Shown piece by piece: positions 37,477 through 46,941 of a DNA stretch of 64,000 nt. The notes under the pieces were generated by a model that was given only the letters and a program-made list of their open reading frames with translations, did not search any database and was not told the DNA's origin. This stretch comes from JADKCZ01 sp963786945. Lineage in GTDB: Bacteria > Myxococcota > Myxococcia > Myxococcales > Anaeromyxobacteraceae. Where the stretch lies: assembly GCA_963786945.1 (NCBI GenBank), contig CAWBAO010000004.1, forward strand, positions 620,001 through 684,000, in the 5' to 3' direction. How positions within the stretch are numbered: the stretch's first letter is position 1; each line of letters opens with the position of its first letter. The position numbers and the translations under genes were made by a program.

Positions 37477-38763
37477 TTGACCGGGCCCAGGGCCCCCCTC
37501 ACCATCCCTCCCCTGTCCACCGCCGACCCATACGCGTCCCTCCGCTTCGGGGAGTACCGCGCCTTCCTCGCGGCCATGAGCGCCATCTACCTGGCCACGC
37601 AGATCCAGAGCGCGGTGCTGGGCTGGCAGGTCTACCTCCTCACCAGCGACCCCTTCGCCCTCGGCCTGGTCGGCCTGGCCGAGGCGGTCCCCTTCCTGGC
37701 GCTGACCCTGGTGGGGGGCTGGGCCGCCGACCGGGCCGACCGGCGCCGCGTCTCGCTCCTCAGCTTCGGCGCCGTCGGCCTCTCCGGCCTGGCCCTGCTC
37801 CTCGTCTCGCTGGGCCGGCCCGGCCCGGTCCTGCCGCTCTACGGTGCGCAGGTGCTGGCCGGCATCGGGCGCGCCTTCTTCCGCCCCGCCTCGGCCGCGC
37901 TGGGGAGCGAGCTGGTGCCGCGGGCGCAGTACCAGAACGCCGCCTCCTGGCGCTCCTCGCTCTTCCACGCCGCCATGGTGCTGGGCCCGGCCGTGGGCGG
38001 CGGGCTCATCGCGCTGGGCGGCCCGCGGCTGGCCTACGGCGTGGTGGTGGGCCTCTCGGCCACCGGCCTGGCCCTCATGGCCACCGTCGCGCCGCGCCCG
38101 CGCCCGGCCGGCGCCGCCGGGCCCATCGGCGCCGGCCTCTCCGAGGGGATCCGCTTCGTCTTCTCCCAGCCCATCCTGCTGGGCGCGCTCAGCCTCGACC
38201 TCTTCGCCGTCCTCTTCGGCGGCGCCACGGCGATGCTCCCGGTCTTCGCCCGCGACCTGCTGGGCGTCGGCGAGGTGGGCTTCGGCTTCCTGCGCGCCGC
38301 CCCGGCCGTCGGCTCGATCCTCATGGCGCTGGCGCTGGCGCGCTTCGGCTCCTTCGGGCGGGCCGGCCGCCTGCTGCTCTGGTGCGTGGCCGGCTTCGGG
38401 GTCACCTGGATGCTCTTCGCCGTCTCCCGCTCCTACGCGCTCTCGCTGGCGCTGCTGGTGGTGGGCGGGGCGCTCGACGGCGTCTCGGTGGTGCTGCGCG
38501 GCACCCTGGTGCAGCTCTGGACGCCGCAGGCCATGATGGGGCGCGTGGCCGCGGTCAACAGCTTCTTCATCGGCTCCTCCAACGAGCTGGGGGCCTTCGA
38601 GAGCGGCCTGGCGGCCCGCCTGCTGGGGGTGGTGCCCTCGGTGCTCTTCGGCGGGGCCATGACGCTGGTGACGGTGGGGTGGGTGGCGTGGCGGGCCCCG
38701 GCCCTGCGCCGGCTGCGCCACCTGGCGCCGGAGGGGGCCGATGGCCACGATCACCCTGCGTGA
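37477..38763 (+). CDS. MFS transporter (enterobactin-exporter EntS-like)
   Basis: A 12-helix major facilitator of about 428 residues. The characteristic loop between helices 2 and 3 is WAADRADRRRVSLLS, and a matching ALARFGSFGRAGRLL stretch occurs in the second half. The general form resembles EntS-type exporters with an FRPA-containing central segment (GIGRAFFRPASAALGSEL). Substrate unknown. A TTG at 37477 opens the frame; the conserved part begins near SLRFGEYRAF, and an ATG at 37576 is too late. The 3' end overlaps the patatin gene by 23 bases. Confidence 0.85.
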   Translation: MTGPRAPLTIPPLSTADPYASLRFGEYRAFLAAMSAIYLATQIQSAVLGWQVYLLTSDPFALGLVGLAEAVPFLALTLVGGWAADRADRRRVSLLSFGAVGLSGLALLLVSLGRPGPVLPLYGAQVLAGIGRAFFRPASAALGSELVPRAQYQNAASWRSSLFHAAMVLGPAVGGGLIALGGPRLAYGVVVGLSATGLALMATVAPRPRPAGAAGPIGAGLSEGIRFVFSQPILLGALSLDLFAVLFGGATAMLPVFARDLLGVGEVGFGFLRAAPAVGSILMALALARFGSFGRAGRLLLWCVAGFGVTWMLFAVSRSYALSLALLVVGGALDGVSVVLRGTLVQLWTPQAMMGRVAAVNSFFIGSSNELGAFESGLAARLLGVVPSVLFGGAMTLVTVGWVAWRAPALRRLRHLAPEGADGHDHPA

Positions 38764-39526
38764 CTGGCTCGGGCAGGGCCCCTACACGCTGGCCCTCTCG
38801 TCGGGCTTCTTCGGCTTCTTCGCCCACGCCGGGATCCTCTCGGTGCTGGAGGAGGAAGGGCTCCTCCCCGCCCGGCTCTGCGGCTCCTCGGCCGGCGCCC
38901 TGGTGGGCGGCCTCTTCGCCGCCGGGCTGCCGGCCCACCGCATCCGCGACGAGCTGCTGGCGCTGCGGCGGCAGGACTTCTGGGATCCCCGGCCCGGGCT
39001 CGGGCTGCTGCGCGGAGCCCGCTTCCGGGCCCGGGTGGAGGCCCTGCTGCCGGTCACGACCTTCGAGGCCTGCCCGAGGCCGGTGGCCGTCTCCGCCTGG
39101 GACCCCCTGGCCCGCCAGACGGTGGTGCTGCGGAGCGGGCCGCTGGCCGCCGCCATCCAGGCCTCCGGCTCGGTCCCCTTCCTCTTCCAGCCGGTCCGCC
39201 TCGGCGGGCGCTGGCTCCTCGACGGCGGCGTGGCCGACCGCCACGGGCTGGCCGGCGCCCCGCCGGCCGGCGGCCCCGGCCAGCCGCCGGCGCGCATCCT
39301 CTACCACCACATCACCTCGCGCTCGCCCTGGCGGCGCCGGGGCAGCCCGGCGCTCCGCATCCCCAGCCGCCCCGGCCTGGTGGCGGTGGCGCTCCACGGC
39401 CTGCCCCGGCCCGGGCCGTTCCGGCTGGAGCGCGGCGCCGAGGCGCTGGCGCAGGCCGCCCTGGGGATGCGGGCGTCACTCGCCGGTGCGGCGGAGGATG
39501 GCCTCGCTGCTGTAGAGGGCCAGTGA
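38741..39526 (+). CDS. Patatin-like phospholipase
   Basis: A 261-residue serine hydrolase. The nucleophile motif is GSSAG (after ARLC) and the catalytic aspartate is in DGGVAD, forming the Ser-Asp dyad of patatins. The oxyanion glycine-rich loop, normally GGGxRG, is here LSSGFFGFFAHAG and diverges. It probably cleaves acyl chains from phospholipids. The start overlaps the MFS gene (translational coupling), and the 3' end overlaps the convergent rarD gene by 51 bases. Confidence 0.82.
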   Translation: MATITLRDWLGQGPYTLALSSGFFGFFAHAGILSVLEEEGLLPARLCGSSAGALVGGLFAAGLPAHRIRDELLALRRQDFWDPRPGLGLLRGARFRARVEALLPVTTFEACPRPVAVSAWDPLARQTVVLRSGPLAAAIQASGSVPFLFQPVRLGGRWLLDGGVADRHGLAGAPPAGGPGQPPARILYHHITSRSPWRRRGSPALRIPSRPGLVAVALHGLPRPGPFRLERGAEALAQAALGMRASLAGAAEDGLAAVEGQ

Positions 39527-40366
39527 CGCCCAGATGCAGCCGAAGGCGACGGCGTGCGAGATCGTGAAGGCCTCGCCGAAGCGCCACACCGCCAGCGCGA
39601 ACTGGGTGGTGGGGTTGAGGTAGAGGAGCAGCCCGGCGGTGGCCAGCGAGAGCCGGCGCACGCCCATGGCGAACAGCAGCAGCGGCACCGCCGTCACCAC
39701 CCCGGTCAGGGTGAGCAGCGCGGTGACGCCCGGCGAGCTCCCCAGGTGGCCGGCCCCGCGCCAGGTGAGCCAGAGCAGCCAGCCCACCGCCAGCGGGGCC
39801 AGCACCACCACCTCCGCCAGCAGCCCGGCCACGGCGTCGACCGGCACCTGCTTGCGGAGCAGCCCGTAGAGCCCGAAGGAGGCGGCCAGCACCAGCGCCA
39901 CCCAGGGCACCTTCCCCACCCGGAGCACCATCCACAGCACCCCGGCCGCGGCCAGGGCCACCGCCGCCAGCTGGCGGCGGCTGAGCGGCTCGTGCAGGAA
40001 GACCACGCCCAGCAGCACCGAGACCAGCGGGGTGATGAAGTAGCCGAGGCTGGCCTCCAGCACCCGCCCGGACTGCACCGCCCAGATGTAGACCAGCCAG
40101 TTGGTGGAGATGAGCAGGGCGCTGGCGGTGAGCGTCCGCATCACCCCGGGGCGCCTGAGCTGCAGGAGCACCGTCGGCCAGCGGCGCAGCGCGGTGACCA
40201 GCGCCGCCATGAAGAGGGCGCTCCACGCCACCCGGTGGGCCAGCACCTCGCCGGCCGGCACCCCCTGCAGGGCGTGGAAGTAGAGGGGGAACAGCCCCCA
40301 GACCAGGTAGGCCGCGGCCGCGGCGGCCACGCCGATCGACTGCTGGCGCTGGGCGGTGGAGGTCAC
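39476..40366 (-). CDS. rarD: RarD/EamA-family permease
   Basis: A 296-residue ten-helix membrane protein of the drug/metabolite transporter superfamily. The N-terminus (AAYLVWGLFPLYFHALQ) and SGRVLEASLGYFITPL are RarD signatures; LYLNPTTQF marks the second EamA repeat. RarD proteins are often annotated as chloramphenicol-sensitive, but their natural substrate is not established. Its 3' end overlaps the patatin gene. Confidence 0.9.
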   Translation of the reverse strand: MTSTAQRQQSIGVAAAAAAYLVWGLFPLYFHALQGVPAGEVLAHRVAWSALFMAALVTALRRWPTVLLQLRRPGVMRTLTASALLISTNWLVYIWAVQSGRVLEASLGYFITPLVSVLLGVVFLHEPLSRRQLAAVALAAAGVLWMVLRVGKVPWVALVLAASFGLYGLLRKQVPVDAVAGLLAEVVVLAPLAVGWLLWLTWRGAGHLGSSPGVTALLTLTGVVTAVPLLLFAMGVRRLSLATAGLLLYLNPTTQFALAVWRFGEAFTISHAVAFGCIWASLALYSSEAILRRTGE

Positions 40367-40390
40367 GGGCGGAGCGGTGGAGGCGAGCGG

Positions 40391-41107
40391 CTACTCGCCC
40401 AGGTAGGCCTTGCGGACCTCGGGCGAGGCCAGCAGCTCCCGGCCGGTGCCGGTCATGACCACGTTCCCGGTCTCCAGCACGTAGGCCCGGTGGGCCAGCT
40501 GCAGCGCCTTGTGGGCGTTCTGCTCCACCAGCAGCAGCGAGACCCCGGTGGCGCTCACGTCGCGCAGCACCGCGAAGATCCGCTCCACCACCTGCGGCGC
40601 CAGCCCCAGCGACGGCTCGTCGAGGAGCAGCAGCCTGGGCCGGCTCATCAGCGCCCGCGCCACCGCCAGCATCTGCTGCTCGCCGCCGGAGAGGGTGCCC
40701 GAGACCTGGTGGCGCCGCTCGGCGAGGATGGGGAAGAGCGCGAAGGCCTTCTCGGCGTCGGCCTCGATCCCGGCCCGGTCGCGCCGCAGGTAGGCCCCCA
40801 GCTCCAGGTTCTCGCGCACCGTCAGGTTGAGGAAGATGCCGCGCCCCTCCGGCGCGTGGGCCATGCCGCGCGCCACCAGCTGGTGGGAGGCCAGCCGGGT
40901 GACGTCCTCGCCGCGGAAGCGGATGGTGCCGGCGGCCGGCCGCAGCATCCTGGAGATGGCGCGCAGCGTGGTGGTCTTGCCGGCGCCGTTGGCGCCGATG
41001 AGCGCCACCACCTGCCCCTCGGGCACCTCCAGCGAGAGGCCGCGCAGGGCCTTGATGCCGCCGTAGTCGACCCGCAGGTCGCGCACCTCGAGGATGGGGT
41101 CGCTCAC
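40391..41107 (-). CDS. livF: Branched-chain amino-acid ABC transporter ATP-binding protein LivF
   Basis: A 238-residue ABC ATPase. Walker A GANGAGKTT, Q loop before the MAHAPEGRGIF box typical of LivF, signature SGGEQQ and Walker B LLLLDEPSLG are intact. It starts at a GTG that overlaps the livG stop (GTGA). It is the last gene of the livKHMGF operon. Confidence 0.95.
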   Translation of the reverse strand: MSDPILEVRDLRVDYGGIKALRGLSLEVPEGQVVALIGANGAGKTTTLRAISRMLRPAAGTIRFRGEDVTRLASHQLVARGMAHAPEGRGIFLNLTVRENLELGAYLRRDRAGIEADAEKAFALFPILAERRHQVSGTLSGGEQQMLAVARALMSRPRLLLLDEPSLGLAPQVVERIFAVLRDVSATGVSLLLVEQNAHKALQLAHRAYVLETGNVVMTGTGRELLASPEVRKAYLGE

Positions 41108-41919
41108 GGCGCCCCTCCCGCCCCGGGGACGGCGATGTGCCGCTCCTCGAGGTAGGCGTCGCCGAGGTAGGCCTCGATGACCCTGGGGTTGCGCCGCACC
41201 TCGGCCGGCGGGCCGGCGGCGATGGTGACGCCGTGGTCGAGCACCAGCAGCCGCTCCGACACCCCCATCACCAGCCGCATGTCGTGCTCGATGACCAGGA
41301 TGGCGATGCCGAAGCGATCGCGGATGGAGCGGATCAGCGCCATCAGCTCCACCTTCTCGGCGGCGTTCATGCCGGCGGCCGGCTCGTCGAGGCAGAGCAG
41401 CCTGGGCCCGGTGGCCAGCGCCCGGGCGATCTCCAGCCGCCGCTGCTCGCCGTAGGGCAGGTTGCGCGACACCTCGTCGCGCCGGTGCGCCAGCCCCATG
41501 ACCGCGAGGTACTCCTCGGCGCGGGCCAGGATCCTGGCCTCCTCGCGCAGGTGGCGCCCGGTCAGGAACAGGGCGTCGAAGAAGCCGCTCTCGGCCCGGG
41601 CGTGGCAGGCGACGCGGACGTTGTCGAGCGCGCTCAGCTCGCGGAAGAGCCGGATGTTCTGGAAGGTGCGGGCCACCCCGCGCGCGCAGATCTGGTGCGG
41701 CCGCTGGCCGTTGACCCGCTCCCCGCCGACCCGGACCTCGCCCTCGGTGGGCTGGTAGACGCCGGTGATGGCGTTGAAGGCGGTGGTCTTGCCGGCGCCG
41801 TTGGGGCCGATCAGCCCGACCAGCTCGCCGGGCTGCAGCACCAGGCTGAAGTCGGCCAGCGCCTTGAGCCCACCGAAGCGCATGGTGACGCCGCTCACCT
41901 CGAGCGTGGCCGGGGTCAC
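41104..41919 (-). CDS. livG: Branched-chain amino-acid ABC transporter ATP-binding protein LivG
   Basis: A 271-residue ABC ATPase starting at a GTG that overlaps the livM stop. Walker A is GPNGAGKTT, ARTFQNIRLF is the LivG-specific Q-loop region, the signature is variant (LPYGEQRR in place of LSGGQ) as usual for LivG, and Walker B is LLCLDEPAAGMN. The C-terminal RVIEAYLG is diagnostic. It couples to the LivHM permeases. Confidence 0.95.
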   Translation of the reverse strand: MTPATLEVSGVTMRFGGLKALADFSLVLQPGELVGLIGPNGAGKTTAFNAITGVYQPTEGEVRVGGERVNGQRPHQICARGVARTFQNIRLFRELSALDNVRVACHARAESGFFDALFLTGRHLREEARILARAEEYLAVMGLAHRRDEVSRNLPYGEQRRLEIARALATGPRLLCLDEPAAGMNAAEKVELMALIRSIRDRFGIAILVIEHDMRLVMGVSERLLVLDHGVTIAAGPPAEVRRNPRVIEAYLGDAYLEERHIAVPGAGGAP

Positions 41920-42941
41920 GGCGCCCCCCCGGGGCCGGCCGTCCCCGCCGTCCCGGCGGCCCCGCGCCGGCCGCCGCGCCGCTTGAAGAGCGGGAGGTCC
42001 CAGAGCTCGTGGGTGCCGAAGATCCCCTGGGGGCGGAGCAGCATGAGGGCGATGAGCAGCGCCGCGTAGACCACCATCCGGTAGGCCTGGAACTCGCGCA
42101 GCGCCTCCAGGCCGATGGTGAGCACCACCGCCGACAGCACCGAGCCGGTGATGGAGCCGAGGCCGCCCAGCACGATCATCACCACCACCTCGATGGAGCG
42201 GACGAAGGTGAACATCCGCGGCGTGGCCAGCAGGATGGCGTGGGCGATGAGCGCGCCGGCCAGCCCGGCGTAGGCCGCCGAGATGACGAAGGCCCGCACC
42301 TTGTAGCCGGTGGTGTCGACCCCCATGGCCTCGGCCGCCACCTCGTCCTCCCGGATGGCGAAGAGGGCCCGCCCCTGGGTGGAGACCGCCAGCCGCCGCG
42401 CCATCACCACGGTGGCCACCGCCGAGATCCCCACCCAGACCAGGTTGGTGCGGAGCGGCAGGCCGGAGAGGCCGGTGGCCTGGCCCAGGGCCGGCATGTT
42501 CTCGATCACCGAGCGGATGATCTCGCCGAAGCCGAGCGTGACGATGGCCAGGTAGTCGCCCTGCAGCCGCAGCGAGGGCAGGCCCACCACCACCCCGGCC
42601 AGCCCGGCCGCCGCCATGGCCGCCAGCAGGGCCAGCGCGAAGAAGAGCTGGTCGGAGAGCGCGGCCGGGAGGAAGGCCAGCTGCACGCCCGACAGCCCCA
42701 GCGTGATCTTGGCCGCGGTGTAGGCGCCCACCGCCATGAAGCCGGCGTGGCCGAGCGAGAACTGGCCGGTGGCGCCGTTCACCACGTTGAGCGACACGGC
42801 CAGGATGACGTTGACGCCGACGGTGGTGAGGATCAGCGCGTAGGCCTGCGAGCCGCTCGCCTCCATGCCCCACTGCAGCGCGGCCAGCACCGGGAGGCCG
42901 ACCAGGAACGGCAGGAAGGAGCGGAGCAGCTGCCGGGGCAC
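41916..42941 (-). CDS. livM: Branched-chain amino-acid ABC transporter permease LivM
   Basis: An inner-membrane permease of 341 residues. The start is a GTG overlapping the livH stop by one base. NVVNGATGQFSLGHAGFMAVG, the LivM signature, is present (first part cited), as are GDYLAIVTLGFGEIIR and GGLGSITGS. A charged Ala/Gly-rich C-terminal tail follows the last helix. Confidence 0.94.
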   Translation of the reverse strand: MPRQLLRSFLPFLVGLPVLAALQWGMEASGSQAYALILTTVGVNVILAVSLNVVNGATGQFSLGHAGFMAVGAYTAAKITLGLSGVQLAFLPAALSDQLFFALALLAAMAAAGLAGVVVGLPSLRLQGDYLAIVTLGFGEIIRSVIENMPALGQATGLSGLPLRTNLVWVGISAVATVVMARRLAVSTQGRALFAIREDEVAAEAMGVDTTGYKVRAFVISAAYAGLAGALIAHAILLATPRMFTFVRSIEVVVMIVLGGLGSITGSVLSAVVLTIGLEALREFQAYRMVVYAALLIALMLLRPQGIFGTHELWDLPLFKRRGGRRGAAGTAGTAGPGGAP

Positions 42942-43897
42942 TACACCTTCTCCACGGTGAAGCGGCCGAAGAGCCCGGCGGGGCGGACCAGCAGCACCAG
43001 GATGAGCACGGTGAAGGCGATGGCGTCGCGGTAGGAGGAGTCGGTGTAGCCGGCCACGTACTCCTCGGCCAGCCCCAGCACCAGCCCGCCCACCATGGCG
43101 CCGGGCACGCTGCCGATGCCGCCCAGCACCGCCGCCACGAAGGCCTTCAGGCCCGCCATCAGGCCGAAGAGCGGCTCGATGCGCGGGCGGGAGACGGCGT
43201 TGATGATGCCGGCCGCGGCCGCCAGCGCGCTCCCCAGCACGAAGGTCCAGGAGATGATGCGGTTGACCGGGATGCCCATCAGCCCGGCCACCTGGGAGTC
43301 GAAGGAGACGGCGCGCATGGCGGTGCCGAAGCGGGTCCGGTAGACGATGAACTGCAGCCCCAGCATCAGCCCCAGCGCCACCAGCAGCCCGATGACGTCG
43401 TAGTTGGAGAGGTTCACCCCCATCCACTCGTACCCGGTGCGGGCCAGCAGCGCCGGGAAGACGCGCGGGCTGGGGCCGGGGGGGAACTCGATGGGGCTGC
43501 GCACCAGCGGGCTGAGCTGGAAGCCGAACTCCAGCAGGAAGGAGACGCCGATGGCGGTGATCAGCGCGGTGAGCCGGGCCCGGTGGCGCAGCGGCCGGTA
43601 GGCGAAGCGCTCGATGAGGTAGCCGAGCAGGCCGCAGATGATCATCGACCCCATGGTGACGACGGTGGCCTTGATGAAGGTCTCGCCGGCGCCCGGGGGC
43701 GGGTCGGCCCAGGGCGGCCGGACCCCGACCAGGTCCGAGAGGTAGTAGCCGGCGAAGGCCCCCACCATGTAGACGTCGCCGTGCGCGAAGTTGATGAGCT
43801 TCAGCACCCCGTAGACCATGGTGTAGCCGAGCGCCACCAGCGCGTAGATGGTCCCGACCGAGAGGCCGTTGACCAGGTGCTGGAGGAACTCGGTCAC
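42941..43897 (-). CDS. livH: Branched-chain amino-acid ABC transporter permease LivH
   Basis: A 318-residue inner-membrane permease that starts at a GTG. The N-terminus LVNGLSVGTIYALVALGYTM is the classical LivH opening; GVLKLINFAHGDVYMVGAF and GGIGSVPGAMVGG are also diagnostic. A longer than usual loop (SPLVRSPIEFPPGPSPRVF) lies between helices. It follows livK by 6 bases. Confidence 0.94.
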   Translation of the reverse strand: MTEFLQHLVNGLSVGTIYALVALGYTMVYGVLKLINFAHGDVYMVGAFAGYYLSDLVGVRPPWADPPPGAGETFIKATVVTMGSMIICGLLGYLIERFAYRPLRHRARLTALITAIGVSFLLEFGFQLSPLVRSPIEFPPGPSPRVFPALLARTGYEWMGVNLSNYDVIGLLVALGLMLGLQFIVYRTRFGTAMRAVSFDSQVAGLMGIPVNRIISWTFVLGSALAAAAGIINAVSRPRIEPLFGLMAGLKAFVAAVLGGIGSVPGAMVGGLVLGLAEEYVAGYTDSSYRDAIAFTVLILVLLVRPAGLFGRFTVEKV

Positions 43898-43903
43898 CCG
43901 GCC

Positions 43904-45088
43904 CTAGGGCTCGACGGTGGCCAGGTACCTGGCCTTGTTCTTCTCGATGCGCAGCACCACCGCCGACTTCACGGCGTTGTGGTCGGCGTCGATGGTGATG
44001 GTCCCGCCCACCCCGGGGAAGCCCTTGGTGGCGGCGATGGCGGCGGCCACCGCCGGGCCGGAGAGGTCGGGGGCGCGCGCCATGGCGTCGAAGGCCACGT
44101 GGGCGGCGTCGTAGCCCAGCGCCGCCATCGAGTCCGGGGTGGCGCCGAACTTCTCGCGGTAGCGCTTCACGAAGGTCTGGATGAGCGGATCGGGGTTCTC
44201 GTCGGTGTAGTGGTTGGAGAAGTAGGAGCCGTCGAGCGCCCCCTGGGCGATCTCGTAGAGCTTGGCCGAGTCCCAGCCGTCGCCGCCGCCGAGCGGCACC
44301 TTGATGCCCAGCTCGCGGGCCTGCCGCGCCACCAGCGCCACGTCGGTGTAGTAGCCGGGGACGTAGATCATCTCCGGGGCCTTGCCCTTGATGGTGGTGA
44401 GCTGGGCCTTGAAGTCCTGGTCGCCGGACTTGAAGCTCTGGTCGTTGACGACGGTGCCGCCCAGCTCCTCGAACTTCTTCTTGAAGTAGTCGGCCAGCCC
44501 GACCGAGTAGTCGCTCCCCACGTCGCGCAGGATGGCCACCTTCTTCAGCTTCAGGTTCTCCCGGGCGAACTTGGCCATCACCGTCCCCTGGAAGGGGTCG
44601 ATGAAGCAGACGCGGAAGACGTAGGGGCGGGTCTTGTCGCCGTCCTTGGTGACGCGCGGGTTGGTCGAGGTGGGCGAGATCTGCGGCACCTGGTTGGCGT
44701 CGGCGATGGGGGCCATGGCCAGCGAGCGGCTCGAGGCCACCTCGCCGATCAGCACCGTCACCTTGTCCTGGGTGATGAGCCGGGTGGCGGCCACCGCCGC
44801 CTCCTCCGGCTTGCCCTGGTCGTCGTAGGTCTTGGCCGCGACCCGCTTCCCCTTGATGCCGCCCTTGGCGTTGATGTCCTCGATGGCCAGCCGGATGCCG
44901 TTCTCGGTCGAGGTGCCGAAGGAGGCCTCGGAGCCGGTCAGCGAGCCGACGTGGCCGATGAGGATGGTGTCGCCGGCCGGGGCGGCGGCCGCGGGGGAGG
45001 CGGCCTTGGGGGCCTCGACGGCCTTCTTCTCGCAGGCGGTGGCGAGGACCGCCATCGTCATCAGGACTGCCGCACGAACGTGTCGCAT
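43904..45088 (-). CDS. livK: Branched-chain amino-acid ABC transporter substrate-binding lipoprotein
   Basis: A 394-residue periplasmic binding protein anchored as a lipoprotein (lipobox LATAC). It has the type I fold sequence markers ILIGHVGSLTGSEASFGTST, VTVLIGEVASS and SPTSTNPRVT, which bind the alpha-amino and carboxylate groups of amino acids in LivJ-type receptors. Aromatic residues around YVPGYYTD and the DGWDS segment probably line the ligand site. It is the first gene of the liv operon. Confidence 0.93.
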   Translation of the reverse strand: MRHVRAAVLMTMAVLATACEKKAVEAPKAASPAAAAPAGDTILIGHVGSLTGSEASFGTSTENGIRLAIEDINAKGGIKGKRVAAKTYDDQGKPEEAAVAATRLITQDKVTVLIGEVASSRSLAMAPIADANQVPQISPTSTNPRVTKDGDKTRPYVFRVCFIDPFQGTVMAKFARENLKLKKVAILRDVGSDYSVGLADYFKKKFEELGGTVVNDQSFKSGDQDFKAQLTTIKGKAPEMIYVPGYYTDVALVARQARELGIKVPLGGGDGWDSAKLYEIAQGALDGSYFSNHYTDENPDPLIQTFVKRYREKFGATPDSMAALGYDAAHVAFDAMARAPDLSGPAVAAAIAATKGFPGVGGTITIDADHNAVKSAVVLRIEKNKARYLATVEP

Positions 45089-45309
45089 CTGAGGCCTCCG
45101 TCGGAAGGGGAGCGCGGTGGGGGGGGCTCCGCGTCGCGCCATCAAAGCCCAGCGCCGCGGAAACGTCGAGGCGAATTGCGCCGGAGCCGGGATCGCCCGG
45201 GCGGCCCGGCGCCAGGGCACCTCCAGGCCGTCGGCGGCCGGACGCAGGACGAGGGTGAGGGCGGCCGCGCCACCCCCACCCTCGCCGGTCCCTGGAGCGA
45301 CGCCGGGGG

Positions 45310-46044
<735 letters not shown>

Positions 46045-46305
46045 GCGACCTCCAGGTGGCCCTGGTACGGGGCCGTTCGGTGTGGACTGAGCGTGCGCGA
46101 TGCTCGCACACCGCGCGGCCGGGGAACACGCGGATCGGAGGGCTCAGCGAGGTTGGCCCCGGCTGGCGAACCCATCGGGCCACTGCCCGTCCCCCCGCGG
46201 GCTGCGCTCGATTGTCCAGCCTGCTGGCCCGCCGAGGGCGGATCGACGGCGGAGCGCGCCGCCAGGGACTTCCGGCCCGCTCGCCGCCTGTGTAGGCTCG
46301 CGCCC

Positions 46306-46908
46306 ATGCCCGCCCCGAGCGCCGCCGCCATCCTCGCCGCACTGGCCGTCCTGGCCGGCCCCCCCGAGAAGCAGTCCTGGGACTCCGTCCAGAAGCCCGA
46401 GGTGAGGGCCGACTTCCTGCCGCAGTCGGCCCTCGTCGAGGTGGACGGGCAGGCGCGGGGGCGCGGCTTCGTGAAGCTCGACCTGTCGGACCCGAAGCGG
46501 ACCTACCGGCTCCGGGTCTCGGCCGAGGGGTTCGAGACCGAGGAGGCGGTGGTGGAGGCGGGGCGGGTCGCCGGCCGCCAGTACTTCCTGGCGCTCCGCC
46601 CGTCCGGCTTCCAGCAGAAGGTGGACACCCAGGTCTCCGCCAGCATGGCCCTGGCGGCCTCGGCCCTCTGGAAGGCCGGGCGCATCGACGACGCCGCCGA
46701 CTACGCCGAGCAGTCGCTGCGCACCGGGAACACGCCGCTCGCCAGCCGGGTCCTGGGCGACGTGTGGCGGCGCCGCGGCAACCGCGACCAGGCGGTGAAG
46801 TACTACGCCAGGTACCTCTCCGAGACCGACAACCCGCCCGACGCTCCCGAGATCAAGGCCTGGCTCATGCAGGACCGGCCCGGCGACATCACCATCCCGG
46901 CCAGGTAG
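46306..46908 (+). CDS. PEGA-domain protein with TPR-like C-terminus
   Basis: A 200-residue exported or periplasmic protein. After a hydrophobic N-terminus, VRADFLPQSALVEVDGQARG begins a PEGA-like beta domain, ending near YFLALRPSG. The second half (ALWKAGRIDDAADYAEQSL, DQAVKYYARYL) reads like two TPR units. This pairing is frequent in myxobacteria, but its role is unknown. It is divergent from the OmpA-type lipoprotein gene, with 261 bases between them and no recognised element in the gap. Confidence 0.7.
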   Translation: MPAPSAAAILAALAVLAGPPEKQSWDSVQKPEVRADFLPQSALVEVDGQARGRGFVKLDLSDPKRTYRLRVSAEGFETEEAVVEAGRVAGRQYFLALRPSGFQQKVDTQVSASMALAASALWKAGRIDDAADYAEQSLRTGNTPLASRVLGDVWRRRGNRDQAVKYYARYLSETDNPPDAPEIKAWLMQDRPGDITIPAR

Positions 46909-46941
46909 GAGCGACGCGGACGGCGCTTCACGAACGGTGAT

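Noticed and set aside
46045..46305. Small gene between the OmpA-type lipoprotein and PEGA genes
   Set aside because: Open frames here are short, without ribosome sites or protein-like composition.
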